A DNA stretch of 64,000 bases, taken from assembly GCF_018614575.1 (NCBI RefSeq), contig NZ_JAGGOJ010000017.1, positions 1-64,000 of the forward strand. The letters run 5' to 3'. Source of the DNA: Streptomyces sp. ISL-10 (GTDB lineage: Bacteria; Actinomycetota; Actinomycetes; Streptomycetales; Streptomycetaceae). The notes beneath the pieces are model-generated. The model was not told the DNA's origin and made no database searches. It saw nothing but the letters and a program-made list of their open reading frames with translations. This document shows positions 33,468 through 44,567 of this stretch, one piece after another. Every line of letters starts with the position of its first letter. Positions within the stretch are counted from its first letter, which is position 1. A program made the position numbers and the translations under genes.

Positions 33468-34413
33468 GTTCTCGGCTGGAGGCCGGGCTGATGGCTCACC
33501 TCCACCACGAGTTGCTGTGCCCCTCGGGACATTGTCCCGAGGACACCTCACCAACGACCAAGAGCAGTCGCACTGTGCCGGGTTGTCGACGTGGGCCGGC
33601 CCGCGCCGACCGCGGCTGGTCCTGCCGGACCCCGACTTCGAGCGGGCACTCGACGCGGCTCTGCCGCACCGCGAGGTCCACCGCTCCGGCGTGCTGCTGC
33701 GCCCCCCGCTGGACGAGGGCACCCCAGGCCGCGAGGCCGGTGACCGTGGCGGTGACGGAGGTGAGGCGATCGTGTCCTGGGACGGTGTACGGGTACGCGT
33801 GCCGGCCCGTTCGCTCGGGGAACAGGGCCCGCTCGCCCCGGGGGCCACGGTGAGCCATCGCGTCTCCCCCGCCCGGCCCGCGCTGTCGCCCGGCTTCTTC
33901 TACGCCATGGGCAGCCGGGAACCGCGCCTCGACGCCGAACTCCTCCGGGTCTACGTCCACATCACCGCACCCGAGCACGCCCCTGGGCTCTGGGGAGCCG
34001 TGCTCGGCGCCCTGGAGGACGCCGGAGCGCACTACCACGCCAAGGTGCTGTCGAGCCCTGACGAGTACCCCCGGCGCGATGCCCTCGTCGTCTATCTGGG
34101 CAGCGAGTCCTGGGACGCCTGCCACACCGTCGCCGGCGCCGTCCGGGGCGCACCCGGCACGGGCGAGGACGTGTCGGTGTTCGCCCACCGGCTGGGCCCA
34201 GGTGCCGCCGTCGCCTGGGAGCCCGACGATCCGCGGCCGGGTGCGGGCGGGCTGAGCTTCGGCCGGCACCGGGCGGCGGCCCTGGCCGAGGCCGCCGTAC
34301 GGCTGTCCGGCGGCGGAGACATGACGGCTGCCGCGCAGGCGTTCACCGAGGCCGGTGCCGACCCGCTGGCCCCGTACCGGAACGCGGGCTCTCCCGAGCT
34401 TCCGGGACGCTGA
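33448..34413 (+). CDS. HopA1-family protein, probably 5'-damaged
   Basis: The recognisable part begins near 33600 (LVLPDPDFERALDAALPHRE) and contains the HopA1-like core: VSWDGVRVRVPA, LSPGFFYAMGS, LLRVYVHITAPEHAPGLW, YHAKVLSSPDEYPRRDALVV and GLSFGRHRAAALAE. In actinobacteria such proteins accompany phosphotransferase-like lanthipeptide synthetases. Upstream the frame continues to GTG 33448, but that stretch is not family-like, contains a perfect hairpin at 33523-33541, and roughly 100 N-terminal residues of the usual protein seem missing. No kinase partner lies nearby. I therefore read it as a relic or 5'-truncated gene, although the 3' two thirds is intact. Confidence 0.55.
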   Translation: MSGSRREFSAGGRADGSPPPRVAVPLGTLSRGHLTNDQEQSHCAGLSTWAGPRRPRLVLPDPDFERALDAALPHREVHRSGVLLRPPLDEGTPGREAGDRGGDGGEAIVSWDGVRVRVPARSLGEQGPLAPGATVSHRVSPARPALSPGFFYAMGSREPRLDAELLRVYVHITAPEHAPGLWGAVLGALEDAGAHYHAKVLSSPDEYPRRDALVVYLGSESWDACHTVAGAVRGAPGTGEDVSVFAHRLGPGAAVAWEPDDPRPGAGGLSFGRHRAAALAEAAVRLSGGGDMTAAAQAFTEAGADPLAPYRNAGSPELPGR

Positions 34414-34525
34414 ACCGGCGCCTGGCCTCCCGGTTCGCTTCCCTCGGCCCCGCCCGTCCCGCCTGCGGGCACCGTGGCCGGGGCCGGACGCATCACATCC
34501 CCCACATCATGCGGAAGGGCACACC

Positions 34526-35323
34526 ATGCACCACCCCCCAGCGGACGGCACGCCTCTCGCTGCTGTCGACGTACGGCAGTTGCGGAAGGAGTTCGGCGGC
34601 AAGGCCGCTGTGGACGGCATCGACCTCACCGTCCCGGCGGGCAGCTTCTACGGGCTCGTCGGCCCCAACGGCGCCGGCAAGACGACCAGTCTGTCGATGA
34701 TCACCGGTCTGCTGCGACCGGACTCGGGGACCGTGACGGTCGCCGGCCACGACGTCTGGCGGGACCCGTACGAGGCCAAGCACCGGATCGGCATCCTGCC
34801 CGACGGGCTGCGTCTGTTCGAGCGGCTGTCCGGCCGCGAACTGCTGCGCTACACAGGGCGTCTGCGGCAGCTGCCAGCGCATCAGACCGAGGAGCGGGCC
34901 GAGGAGTTGCTGGAGGTCCTCGGGCTCACCGAGGCCGCCGGCAAGATGGTCGTCGACTACTCGACCGGCATGCGCAAGAAGATCGGGCTTGCCGCGGCCC
35001 TGCTGCACAATCCGCCGGTGCTGTTCCTCGACGAGCCGTTCGAGAGCGTGGATCCCGTCTCCGCCGAGACGATCCGTGAGGTGCTGCGGCAGTACACGGG
35101 CACCGGTTCAACGGTGATCTTCTCCAGCCATGTGATGGAGCTCGTGTCCGCGCTGTGCAGCCATGTCGCTGTCATGGCCGCGGGCCGGGTCGTCGCCGAC
35201 GGGACGCTGGACGAGGTGCGCGCCGGGCGGACGCTCGGCGAGCGGTTCATGGAGCTGGTGGGGTCCCCCGCCACAAAGGCGAAGGGAGGCAGCCTCGCAT
35301 GGTTGGGGTCTTCGTCGGGCTGA
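34526..35323 (+). CDS. ABC transporter ATP-binding protein
   Basis: 265-residue ATPase of the ABC-2/drug-exporter type. Walker A GPNGAGKTT near residue 47, the signature YSTGMRKKIGLAAALLH near 148 (a GMRKK form in place of LSGGQ), Walker B VLFLDEPFE near 170 and the H-loop FSSHVMEL near 205. Start ATG 34526 is preceded by GGAAGGG at six bases. It overlaps the permease gene by 25 bases and is transcribed with it. In this setting, downstream of a HopA1-family gene, it could have exported a modified peptide. Confidence 0.88.
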   Translation: MHHPPADGTPLAAVDVRQLRKEFGGKAAVDGIDLTVPAGSFYGLVGPNGAGKTTSLSMITGLLRPDSGTVTVAGHDVWRDPYEAKHRIGILPDGLRLFERLSGRELLRYTGRLRQLPAHQTEERAEELLEVLGLTEAAGKMVVDYSTGMRKKIGLAAALLHNPPVLFLDEPFESVDPVSAETIREVLRQYTGTGSTVIFSSHVMELVSALCSHVAVMAAGRVVADGTLDEVRAGRTLGERFMELVGSPATKAKGGSLAWLGSSSG

Positions 35324-36873
35324 AAGTCGCCCTGCTGCGCAGCAGTCTGCGGCGCAGCAGGTCCCGGGCCGTCGGCTTCGTCGTCGGGACGACCGCGGCC
35401 GTCGTCGGCGCCTCCTGGACGTCCGTGCACCTTGCCGGGGCGCGCCCGGCGAACGAAGCGGCCGATCTCACGGTGCTCGCCTTCACCGGCCTCGCCGTGG
35501 CATGGCTCGCGCTGCCGCTGTCCTTCGGCGGGGGCGGTGACGAGAGCGCCGACCCGACGCGGCTCGTGGTCCTCCCCGTACGCCCTCGGGCACTGATCAC
35601 CGGTGCCACCGCCGCCGCGCTCGTCGGCCCGGGGCCGCTGTGCTCACTGATCCTCATCGTGGGCGCGGCGGCCGGTGCCGCCCGTGCCACCGGAGGGTCC
35701 TCGGCCGCGGCAGGGGCGGCCGTGGTGGCCTCCGCCCTGATGCTGCTGCTGTGCGTGATCGGTTCACGTGCCGTACTGGCCTCCTTCGCACGGGCGTTGA
35801 CCGGGCGGCGCGGCAAGGACGCGGCGGCTCTGGGCGGCGTTCTGACGGCGGTCGGCGGCTATGCGGCGTATCTGCTGCTGAGCACGGCCGGTTCCGGTCC
35901 ACAGCTGCCGTCCTTCGTGGTGCGCGTGCTCCGCTGGACGCCGCCGGGCTGGATCGCGGACTGCATCCGAGCCGCCGCCGAGGGGCGTGCGGAAGTCGTG
36001 CTGGCGGAGACGGCGGCGGCCGTCGCGCTGACGGCGCTGCTGATGGTCTGGTGGCACAGGTCGCTGAACCGGCTGATGACCACCGTGGACGCGTCGACGG
36101 CCCAGGCCGTCCGGGAGCGCGGCGCGCGCTCGGGGACCACGGCCCGGCTGTTGACGTCGAGCCGCACGCTGCTGATCGCCCATCACCAGTTCACGTCGTT
36201 CCTGCGCGCGCCGCGGCACCGGATGACGCTGATCGCCGCGCTGGCGTACGCGCTGCTGTTCCCTGTGGTGTGCGTGCCCGTCGGGGCGAAAAGCCCCTAC
36301 GTGGCCGTCGGCGGTGCCTGGGTGTTCGGACTGACCGCCCCGGGCGTGCTGTTCGCGATGGACGGGTCGGCGATCTGGAGCAACATCGCCACGTTGCGTA
36401 CGCGTGCGCAGGCCCGTGCCGAACTCGCGGGCAGGATGCTGCCGCAGATGGCGCTGATCGTGCCGTGGGTCACCGCGACGGCCGTGGTCGTCGCGCTGCT
36501 CACCGGGCGGGGCGATCAGCTCGCGGCGGCCCTGGGGCTGACGTTCGCGCTGCTGGGGCTGACGTTCGCGATCGGCATGGTCGTCAGCGTCTACTGGCCC
36601 TACCCGTACCCGGAGGACCCCTTCGAGGTGAGCGCGCCCGGGCAGAACGGCGGCTATCACACGGCCAACTTCGTGGGCACCCTCCTCGGCCTGCTCGCCG
36701 TCTCCCCGTTCGTCGTCGGTGCGGTCGTGCTGGAGGGGTCGCCGCATTCCTGGCTGCTGCTGCCGCTGGGTACGGCGTACGGCGGGCTCGCGGTCGTGAT
36801 CACGTTGCGGTCCATGGCCCGTCGGCTGCATGCGCGGGCGCCGGAGGTCCTCACCGCGCTGCGGGCCTCCTGA
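35299..36873 (+). CDS. ABC transporter permease (ABC-2 type)
   Basis: 524-residue integral membrane protein with about 10-12 hydrophobic segments, among them AAVVGASWTSVHLAG, LTVLAFTGLAVAWLALPLSF, ALMLLLCVIGSRAVLA, LIAALAYALLFPVVCVPVGA and LGLTFALLGLTFAIGMVVSV. Two related halves are separated by a cytoplasmic stretch near residue 275-310. ATG 35299 follows GGGAGG by nine bases and lies within the end of the ATPase gene, so translation is coupled. It forms an exporter with the preceding ATPase. Substrate unknown. Confidence 0.85.
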   Translation: MVGVFVGLKVALLRSSLRRSRSRAVGFVVGTTAAVVGASWTSVHLAGARPANEAADLTVLAFTGLAVAWLALPLSFGGGGDESADPTRLVVLPVRPRALITGATAAALVGPGPLCSLILIVGAAAGAARATGGSSAAAGAAVVASALMLLLCVIGSRAVLASFARALTGRRGKDAAALGGVLTAVGGYAAYLLLSTAGSGPQLPSFVVRVLRWTPPGWIADCIRAAAEGRAEVVLAETAAAVALTALLMVWWHRSLNRLMTTVDASTAQAVRERGARSGTTARLLTSSRTLLIAHHQFTSFLRAPRHRMTLIAALAYALLFPVVCVPVGAKSPYVAVGGAWVFGLTAPGVLFAMDGSAIWSNIATLRTRAQARAELAGRMLPQMALIVPWVTATAVVVALLTGRGDQLAAALGLTFALLGLTFAIGMVVSVYWPYPYPEDPFEVSAPGQNGGYHTANFVGTLLGLLAVSPFVVGAVVLEGSPHSWLLLPLGTAYGGLAVVITLRSMARRLHARAPEVLTALRAS

Positions 36874-36948
36874 CCCGCGCCCTGTCCATAAGGCCCTGCC
36901 CGGCCGTGCCCGCGCGGCCGGGTCCGACGACCCGAGGAACACGTCACG

Positions 36949-37933
36949 ATGGGTGCACGGGTGGCGAGCGGGGCGATGGATGTCGCGTCGCTGATCGGTT
37001 TCCTGCTCTATCTCTTCTGTCTGGTCGGTCCCGTCGCCCAGTTGGCCGGCGAGGTGGGCGGTCTGCAGGCGGGCGTGGCCGCGGTGCGCCGTATCCACGA
37101 GGTGCTCGATCTGGAGACGGAGGACGAGGCCTACGGCCCCGGGCGGGGACCGGAGGCCGACCCGGCCGCGATGGGGGCGGCGCTCGCCTTCGACGACGTG
37201 GTCTTGCCGCTACCGCGAGGACGGTCCCGCTGTCCTGGACGGGGCCTCGTTCGAGGTGCCGTCCGGCGGGCTGACCGCGGTGGTCGGCCCTTCCGGCGCC
37301 GGCAAGAGCACCCTGTTCGCCCTGCTGGAGCGGTTCTACGACGCCGAGCACGGCAGCGTCCGCGTCGACGGGCACGATGTGCGCGACTGGGACCCGGCGG
37401 AGCTGCGCCGGACCATCGGCTACGTGGAGCAGGACGCGCCCGCCCTCGCGGGCAGCCTGCGCGACAACCTCCTGTTCGCGGCCCCCGGTGCCACCGACGC
37501 CGACGTGGAACGGGTGCTCCACCAGGTCGGCCTGCGGACGCTGGTCGACAACCTGCCGGAGGGCCTGGACACCCGCGTGGGCCATCGCGGGAGCGCGCTG
37601 TCGGGCGGCCAGCGCCAGCGGGTCGCGATCGCCCGCGCCCTGCTGCGCAGGCCACGGCTGCCGCTGCTCGACGAGGCGACGTCCCAGCTCGACGCCCTGA
37701 GCGAGGCCGAGTTGAGGGACGTCGTGTCCCGGATCGCACGGTCCACCACCGTGCTGGTGGTGGCACACCGGCTGTCCACCGTGGTCGGGGCGCGCCGCAT
37801 ACTCGTCATGGAGAACGGCCGCGTCCGGGCGGCCGGCTCGCACGCCGACCTCCTGCGCGACGACGGTCTGTACCGCCGCCTGGCGGCGACGCAGGGCCTC
37901 GCTCCGGAGGCGGGCCGCGCACCGCACCGGTGA
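36949..37933 (+). pseudogene. ABC exporter (TMD-NBD fusion), 5'-truncated and frameshifted
   Basis: Remains of a half-size ABC exporter. Only the last membrane helix region survives (LIGFLLYLFCLVGPVAQLAG), where about 250 preceding residues are expected. The reading frame then breaks at about 37204-37210: the conserved DDVVF-RYRED junction contains one extra base, so the nucleotide-binding domain (Walker A GPSGAGKSTLF, signature LSGGQRQRVAIARALL, Walker B LPLLDEATSQLD) continues in another frame from about 37208 to 37933. Both defects together indicate a dead gene. It lies in line with the exporter and HopA1-like genes, supporting decay of the whole locus. Confidence 0.8.
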
Positions 37934-38021
37934 GCCGCCCATCAGGAGATCTCCCGCACACGGGCCGGCGCGACGGCGCACAGCCCGGCCCGCGAGCCCG
38001 GCGGGATCCGAAAGAGAGGGC

Positions 38022-38450
38022 CTAGGGCCCGGCACGCACAGTGGACTCCCCCAGCCCGGCCGACCCGGACAGCCCGACGAGGCCGAGCAGGGCGACGAGG
38101 TCGGGCGGGGCGTTCCGCAGGCTGATGCGGGCGCCGTGGCGGCGGGCGGTGAGCTGGAGGCGGGCGAGCGCGTCGACGACGGCGAGCGAGGTCTGGGCGA
38201 GCCCGCCGACGTCGCACACCACCTCGGCCCGGCAGCGCCGCGCCGCACCGTCTCCCGCCGCCGTGTCCGGGTCCGGCGCAGTGTCCGCCACCGCTCCGCT
38301 GCCGGCCGGCGACAGGTCGTCGTCCCACGTCGTTCCGGGGCACGCCGCCGTTGTGCCGGCGTCCCTCAGCAGGGCGCTCAACTCCTCGCACAGGCGTGGC
38401 GCATCGCCGGGGGCGACCCTCCCGGCGATGCGTATGACGATCGGCTGCAT
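38022..38450 (-). CDS. STAS-domain protein
   Basis: 142 residues. The N-terminal strand-helix (MQPIVIRIAGRVAPGDAPRL) and the later part (VVCDVGGLAQTSLAVVDALA, LQLTARRHGARISLRN) form a STAS/anti-sigma-antagonist fold, with an inserted acidic Ala/Asp-rich segment in the middle. The Ser or Thr in TSLAVVD is at the usual phospho-acceptor position. Similar STAS proteins control sigma-B-like factors, but no kinase partner is adjacent. ATG 38450 is chosen at the fold start; ATG 38492 would add 14 residues. It follows thymidine phosphorylase on the same strand at 85 bases. Confidence 0.7.
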   Translation of the reverse strand: MQPIVIRIAGRVAPGDAPRLCEELSALLRDAGTTAACPGTTWDDDLSPAGSGAVADTAPDPDTAAGDGAARRCRAEVVCDVGGLAQTSLAVVDALARLQLTARRHGARISLRNAPPDLVALLGLVGLSGSAGLGESTVRAGP

Positions 38451-38535
38451 GGCGTCCACATGGGGATGACCGCCGCCGCGGCGGGAAGTCATCGCCGCGG
38501 GCGCGGACGTGCCCGCGGCGCGCGTCGGCCCCGGC

Positions 38536-39813
<1,278 letters not shown>

Positions 39814-39851
39814 GGCATTCCTCCAGAGTCGCTCCACGCACAGAGGGAGCT

Positions 39852-39863
39852 CTACGCGCATAG
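39852..39863. promoter_or_regulatory. Nucleoside-regulon palindrome, site 4 (deoA)
   Basis: CTACGCGCATAG, 11 of 12 matches to the palindrome. It lies 39 bases upstream of the deoA start, so unlike pnp, deoC and add this gene has an untranslated leader and a Shine-Dalgarno. Confidence 0.72.
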
Positions 39864-39878
39864 AGAAAGGGTAGGGGT

Positions 39879-39908
39879 GCGGCCCTTCCACTGGAGCGGA
39901 AGGGCCGC
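39879..39908 (-). terminator. Terminator between cdd and deoA
   Basis: GCGGCCCTTCC (39879-39889) pairs with GGAAGGGCCGC (39898-39908), an 11-bp stem with an 8-base loop, 14 bases after the cdd stop. It separates the transporter-cdd operon from deoA. Confidence 0.75.
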
Positions 39909-39922
39909 GGGAGACCGCCCTG

Positions 39923-40360
39923 TCACGGGCTGCCGGGATGGGCCGGGCGCGGCCCGGGAGAACCCGGCCGGAGATGGCCCGGACCGAAGGCCTGCGGAAG
40001 CATCTCGGACAGCGGCAGGACCCCGGCCGGGGTGTCCAACAGCAGGTCCGCCCCGCCGAACTCGTACAGCAACTGCCGGCAGCGGCCGCACGGCACGAGC
40101 AGCTCGCCGCGGCCGTCGACGCACGTGAAGTGCGTGAGCCGGCCGCCGCCGGTCGCCTGGAGATGCGAGACGAGCCCGCACTCCGCGCACAGGCCGAGCC
40201 CGTACGAGGCGTTCTCGACGTTGCAGCCGGTGACCGTGCGCCCGTCGTCCACCAGGGCCGCCACGCCGACCGGGAAGCCCGAGTACGGGGCGTACGCGTG
40301 CGACATGGCTTCGCGCGCCCGGGCCCGCAGGGCCTCCCAGTCGAAGGCAGCAGCGGTCAC
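39923..40360 (-). CDS. cdd: Cytidine deaminase
   Basis: Deaminates (deoxy)cytidine to (deoxy)uridine for thymidine/uridine phosphorylase. 145 residues, homotetramer type. The zinc and catalytic residues are readable: CNVENASYGLGLCAECG near residue 47-62 (catalytic Glu after the Cys-Ala) and VPCGRCRQ near 88. The C-terminal about 15 residues are a Pro/Gly-rich extension. The GTG start overlaps the permease stop by four bases, so cdd is the last gene of the nucleoside transporter operon. Confidence 0.92.
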   Translation of the reverse strand: MTAAAFDWEALRARAREAMSHAYAPYSGFPVGVAALVDDGRTVTGCNVENASYGLGLCAECGLVSHLQATGGGRLTHFTCVDGRGELLVPCGRCRQLLYEFGGADLLLDTPAGVLPLSEMLPQAFGPGHLRPGSPGPRPAHPGSP

Positions 40361-41628
40361 TTGCCCTGGCCCTTGAAATACGGCTGACCATTCGCCTTGG
40401 GCATCCGCAACCGCTGTGCGGAGACGGCCAGCACCAGCAGCGTCGCGACGTACGGAGCGGCGTCGACGAACTGGCTGGGCACCTCGTCGGTGAGCGCGTA
40501 CCAGGTGAACAGCAGCGCCGAGACGGCCGCGGTGACGACCGCCTGGATGTACTTCTTCTTGTACAGCTGCCAGATGACGACGGCCACCAGCAGGATCGCC
40601 AGCAGCAGGAGCATGGCGTGCACGTTCACGGCGCCGCCGCGCAGCTTGAGGCTGTCGGTGAAGCCGAACAGGCCGGCGCCCAGGGCCATGCCGCCGGGCA
40701 TCCAGTTGCCGAAGATCATGGCGGCGAGACCGATGTAGCCGCGGCCGCCGGTCTGGCCCTCCTGGTAGATGCCGGTGGAGACGATCGCGAGGAAGGCACC
40801 GCCGAGACCGGCGAGCGCACCGGAGACGACGACGGCGATGTACTTGTACTTGTAGACGTTGACGCCGAGGGACTCGGCGGCCACCGGGTTCTCACCGCAG
40901 GAGCGCAGCCGCAGGCCGAAGGACGTCCGCCACAGCAGCCACCAGGTTCCGGGGATCAGCAGCAGCGCGACGATGGTCAGCAGCGACAGGTTGGTGATCA
41001 GGCCGCCCAGCACGCCGCCGAGGTCGGAGACGAAGAACCAGTGCTTGGCCTGCAGATCCCCCAGCCAGTCCGAGAGCCCCGGAACGGTGATGCGGTCGAT
41101 CGCGTCGATGCGCGGGGACTGCTTGGACGAGCCGCCCTCGGCCTCGTCGAAGGTGAAGTTCGACAGGTAGCGGGTGAGACCGGTGGCCAGGATCGTGATG
41201 GCCACACCGGAGACGATGTGGTTCACCTTGAACGTCACCGTCATCACCGCGTGCAGCAGACCGCCGAGCGCACCGCCCGCGATGCCGACCACGACACCGG
41301 TCCACGGGCCCCACTGGTAGCCGGCCCAGGCGCCGAACCAGGTGCCGAGGATCATCATTCCTTCGAGGCCGATGTTGATCACACCGGCCCGCTCCGCCCA
41401 CAGGCCGCCGAGGCCGGCGAGGCCGATCGGCACGGCCAGTTGGAGCGCTCCGGAGATCTGGCCCACGGAGGTGAGGTCGTCGGCGCCGCTGATGACGCGC
41501 ACCAGGGAGAAGAGGGCCAGGCCGGCCGCGATGATCAGCAGGATGACGGGCAGGCTCAGCTTGCGGCGGCCGCCGCCCTTCCTGGGCGCGGTGCTCGCCA
41601 TCGAGACCGTGCTCGTGGACTCGCTCAT
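40357..41628 (-). CDS. Nucleoside ABC transporter permease (second)
   Basis: 423-residue permease of the BPD_transp_2 family with about ten helices (LPVILLIIAAGLALFSLVRV, AVPIGLAGLGGLWAERAGVI, LLLLAILLVAVVIWQLY). The conserved NIGLEGMMILG segment near 92 and the EAA-like GGRGYIGLAAMIFGNW near 295 match NupQ/BmpC-type nucleoside permeases. It overlaps both neighbours by four bases. With the first permease, the double ATPase and the BMP lipoprotein it forms a complete nucleoside importer. Confidence 0.92.
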   Translation of the reverse strand: MSESTSTVSMASTAPRKGGGRRKLSLPVILLIIAAGLALFSLVRVISGADDLTSVGQISGALQLAVPIGLAGLGGLWAERAGVINIGLEGMMILGTWFGAWAGYQWGPWTGVVVGIAGGALGGLLHAVMTVTFKVNHIVSGVAITILATGLTRYLSNFTFDEAEGGSSKQSPRIDAIDRITVPGLSDWLGDLQAKHWFFVSDLGGVLGGLITNLSLLTIVALLLIPGTWWLLWRTSFGLRLRSCGENPVAAESLGVNVYKYKYIAVVVSGALAGLGGAFLAIVSTGIYQEGQTGGRGYIGLAAMIFGNWMPGGMALGAGLFGFTDSLKLRGGAVNVHAMLLLLAILLVAVVIWQLYKKKYIQAVVTAAVSALLFTWYALTDEVPSQFVDAAPYVATLLVLAVSAQRLRMPKANGQPYFKGQGK

Positions 41629-42733
41629 GCCGCAACCTCTTCCTTGTTCTTACGGGCCTGCGCGGCAAGCTCCTCGCCGACCTTCTGCTGCTGACGGCGA
41701 AGCCCGTACTGGCGGACGAGTTCGTAGGACACGACGACCGCGATCACGATCAGGCCCTGCATGATCGTGGCGATCTCCTTCGGGTAGCCCTCCAGCCCGA
41801 GGCCCTCGGCGGTCTTGTCGAGGAAGGCGAAGAGCAGCGACGCGAAGAGGATGCCGATCGGGTTGTTGCGGCCGAGCAGGGCGATGGAGATGGCGGTGAA
41901 GCCGACGCCGACCGGGAAGCTGAGGCTGTAGGTGTGCGTCTGGCCCAGGAGCATCGGCATACCGGCGAGCCCCGCCATGGCACCCGAGATCAGCATCGCG
42001 GTGAGGATCATGCGCTTGGAGTCGACGCCGCTCGCCTGGGCGGCGGATTCGCTGGCTCCGGTGGCGCGCAGGTCGAAGCCGAAGCGGGTGCGGTTGAGCA
42101 CGAACCAGTAGACGATGCCCAGCGCGAAGGCGACGAACGTGAAGCCGTAGATGAAGCCGCCCTCGCCCATGTCGAGGCCGGGGAACCAGCCCGACTCGGC
42201 GATCTCACCGGTCGTCAGCTGGTTGGAACCCTCCGGCTGCACGCCGAGGTTCTTCGGCAGGATCATCCAGGCGATCAGGCTGGTGGCGATGGCGTTCAGC
42301 ATGATCGTGGAGACGACCTCGCTGACACCGCGGGTGGTCTTCAGAACGCCGGCGATACCGGCCCAGAAGGCGCCGACGGCCATGGCGACGAGCACGATCA
42401 GCAGGATGTGCAGCGGGCCGGGCAGCTCGACCGCGGCACCGACGGCGGCGGCGAACATGACCGCGAGGCGGTACTGGCCGTCGACGCCGATGTTGAACAG
42501 GTTCATCCGGAAGCCGATGGCGACGGCGAGCGAGGCGAGGTAGTAGATGCCGGTCTGATTGATGATCAGCACCTGGACATCGGTGAAATTGATCTGCTCC
42601 ACCATGAGCGCGTACGGCTCGAAGGGGCTGCGGTCCGACAGGAGCAGCACCACGGAGGTGAGCAGGAAGGCCACGACCAGCGCGAGCACCGGGCCGGCCA
42701 GGCCCAGGATCAGCCGGTCCTTGTCGAACTTCT

Positions 42734-42737
<4 letters not shown>
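41625..42737 (-). CDS. Nucleoside ABC transporter permease (first)
   Basis: 370-residue permease of the same family as the downstream one, NupP/BmpB-like. Helices include LIALGLAGPVL-like LGLAGPVLALVVAFLLTSVV at the N-terminus and IYYLASLAVAIGFRMNLFNI. The conserved FNIGVDGQYRLAVM and GVGFTAISIALLGRNNPIGI segments are clear. ATG overlaps the ATPase stop (ATGA) and its stop overlaps the next start, giving tight coupling in the order ATPase-permease-permease-cdd. Confidence 0.92.
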
Positions 42738-44290
<1,553 letters not shown>

Positions 44291-44441
44291 CGGCAATGAC
44301 TGACTGGACGCGTTGATGACGCACTCTCCTTGGCGGGAAAGGGGGCCCGGGGGCAGGGCGGGAGCTGCTGGCGGGCAGGCGGGTAGGCGGAGCTCGGCGG
44401 GCAGGGGTCGGTGGGGCGAAGTTATCGCGCCGGGGAGGGTT

Positions 44442-44453
44442 CTACGCGCGTAG
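44442..44453. promoter_or_regulatory. Nucleoside-regulon palindrome, site 5 (transporter-cdd operon)
   Basis: Exact CTACGCGCGTAG, preceded by T. It lies upstream of the ATPase gene heading the minus-strand transporter operon and downstream of the bmp gene terminator. Confidence 0.78.
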
Positions 44454-44499
44454 CAATGCCGAAGAGCGAAAACCGATGGCCATGACTCGGTCCGGGTCC

Positions 44500-44525
44500 C
44501 GCGGCGGCGGCTGTCCGCCGCCGCG
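44500..44525 (-). terminator. Hairpin after the bmp gene
   Basis: CGCGGCGGCGG (44500-44510) pairs with 44515-44525 around a CTGT loop, an 11-bp GC stem about 43 bases beyond the bmp stop. It separates bmp from the ABC operon, which has its own operator. Confidence 0.6.
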
Positions 44526-44567
44526 AGTCCCGGACCGTGGTCCGACCGACCGGCTGATGCCCGGGGA

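Noticed and set aside
33523..33541. A terminator for an independent short gene before the HopA1-family gene
   Set aside because: The perfect hairpin is clear, but there is no supported gene directly upstream; it is used only as evidence that the long HopA1 frame is not a true N-terminus.
33258..33848. A minus-strand 196-residue gene opposite the HopA1-family gene
   Set aside because: Codon pattern follows the plus-strand gene, and no domain or start signal was found.
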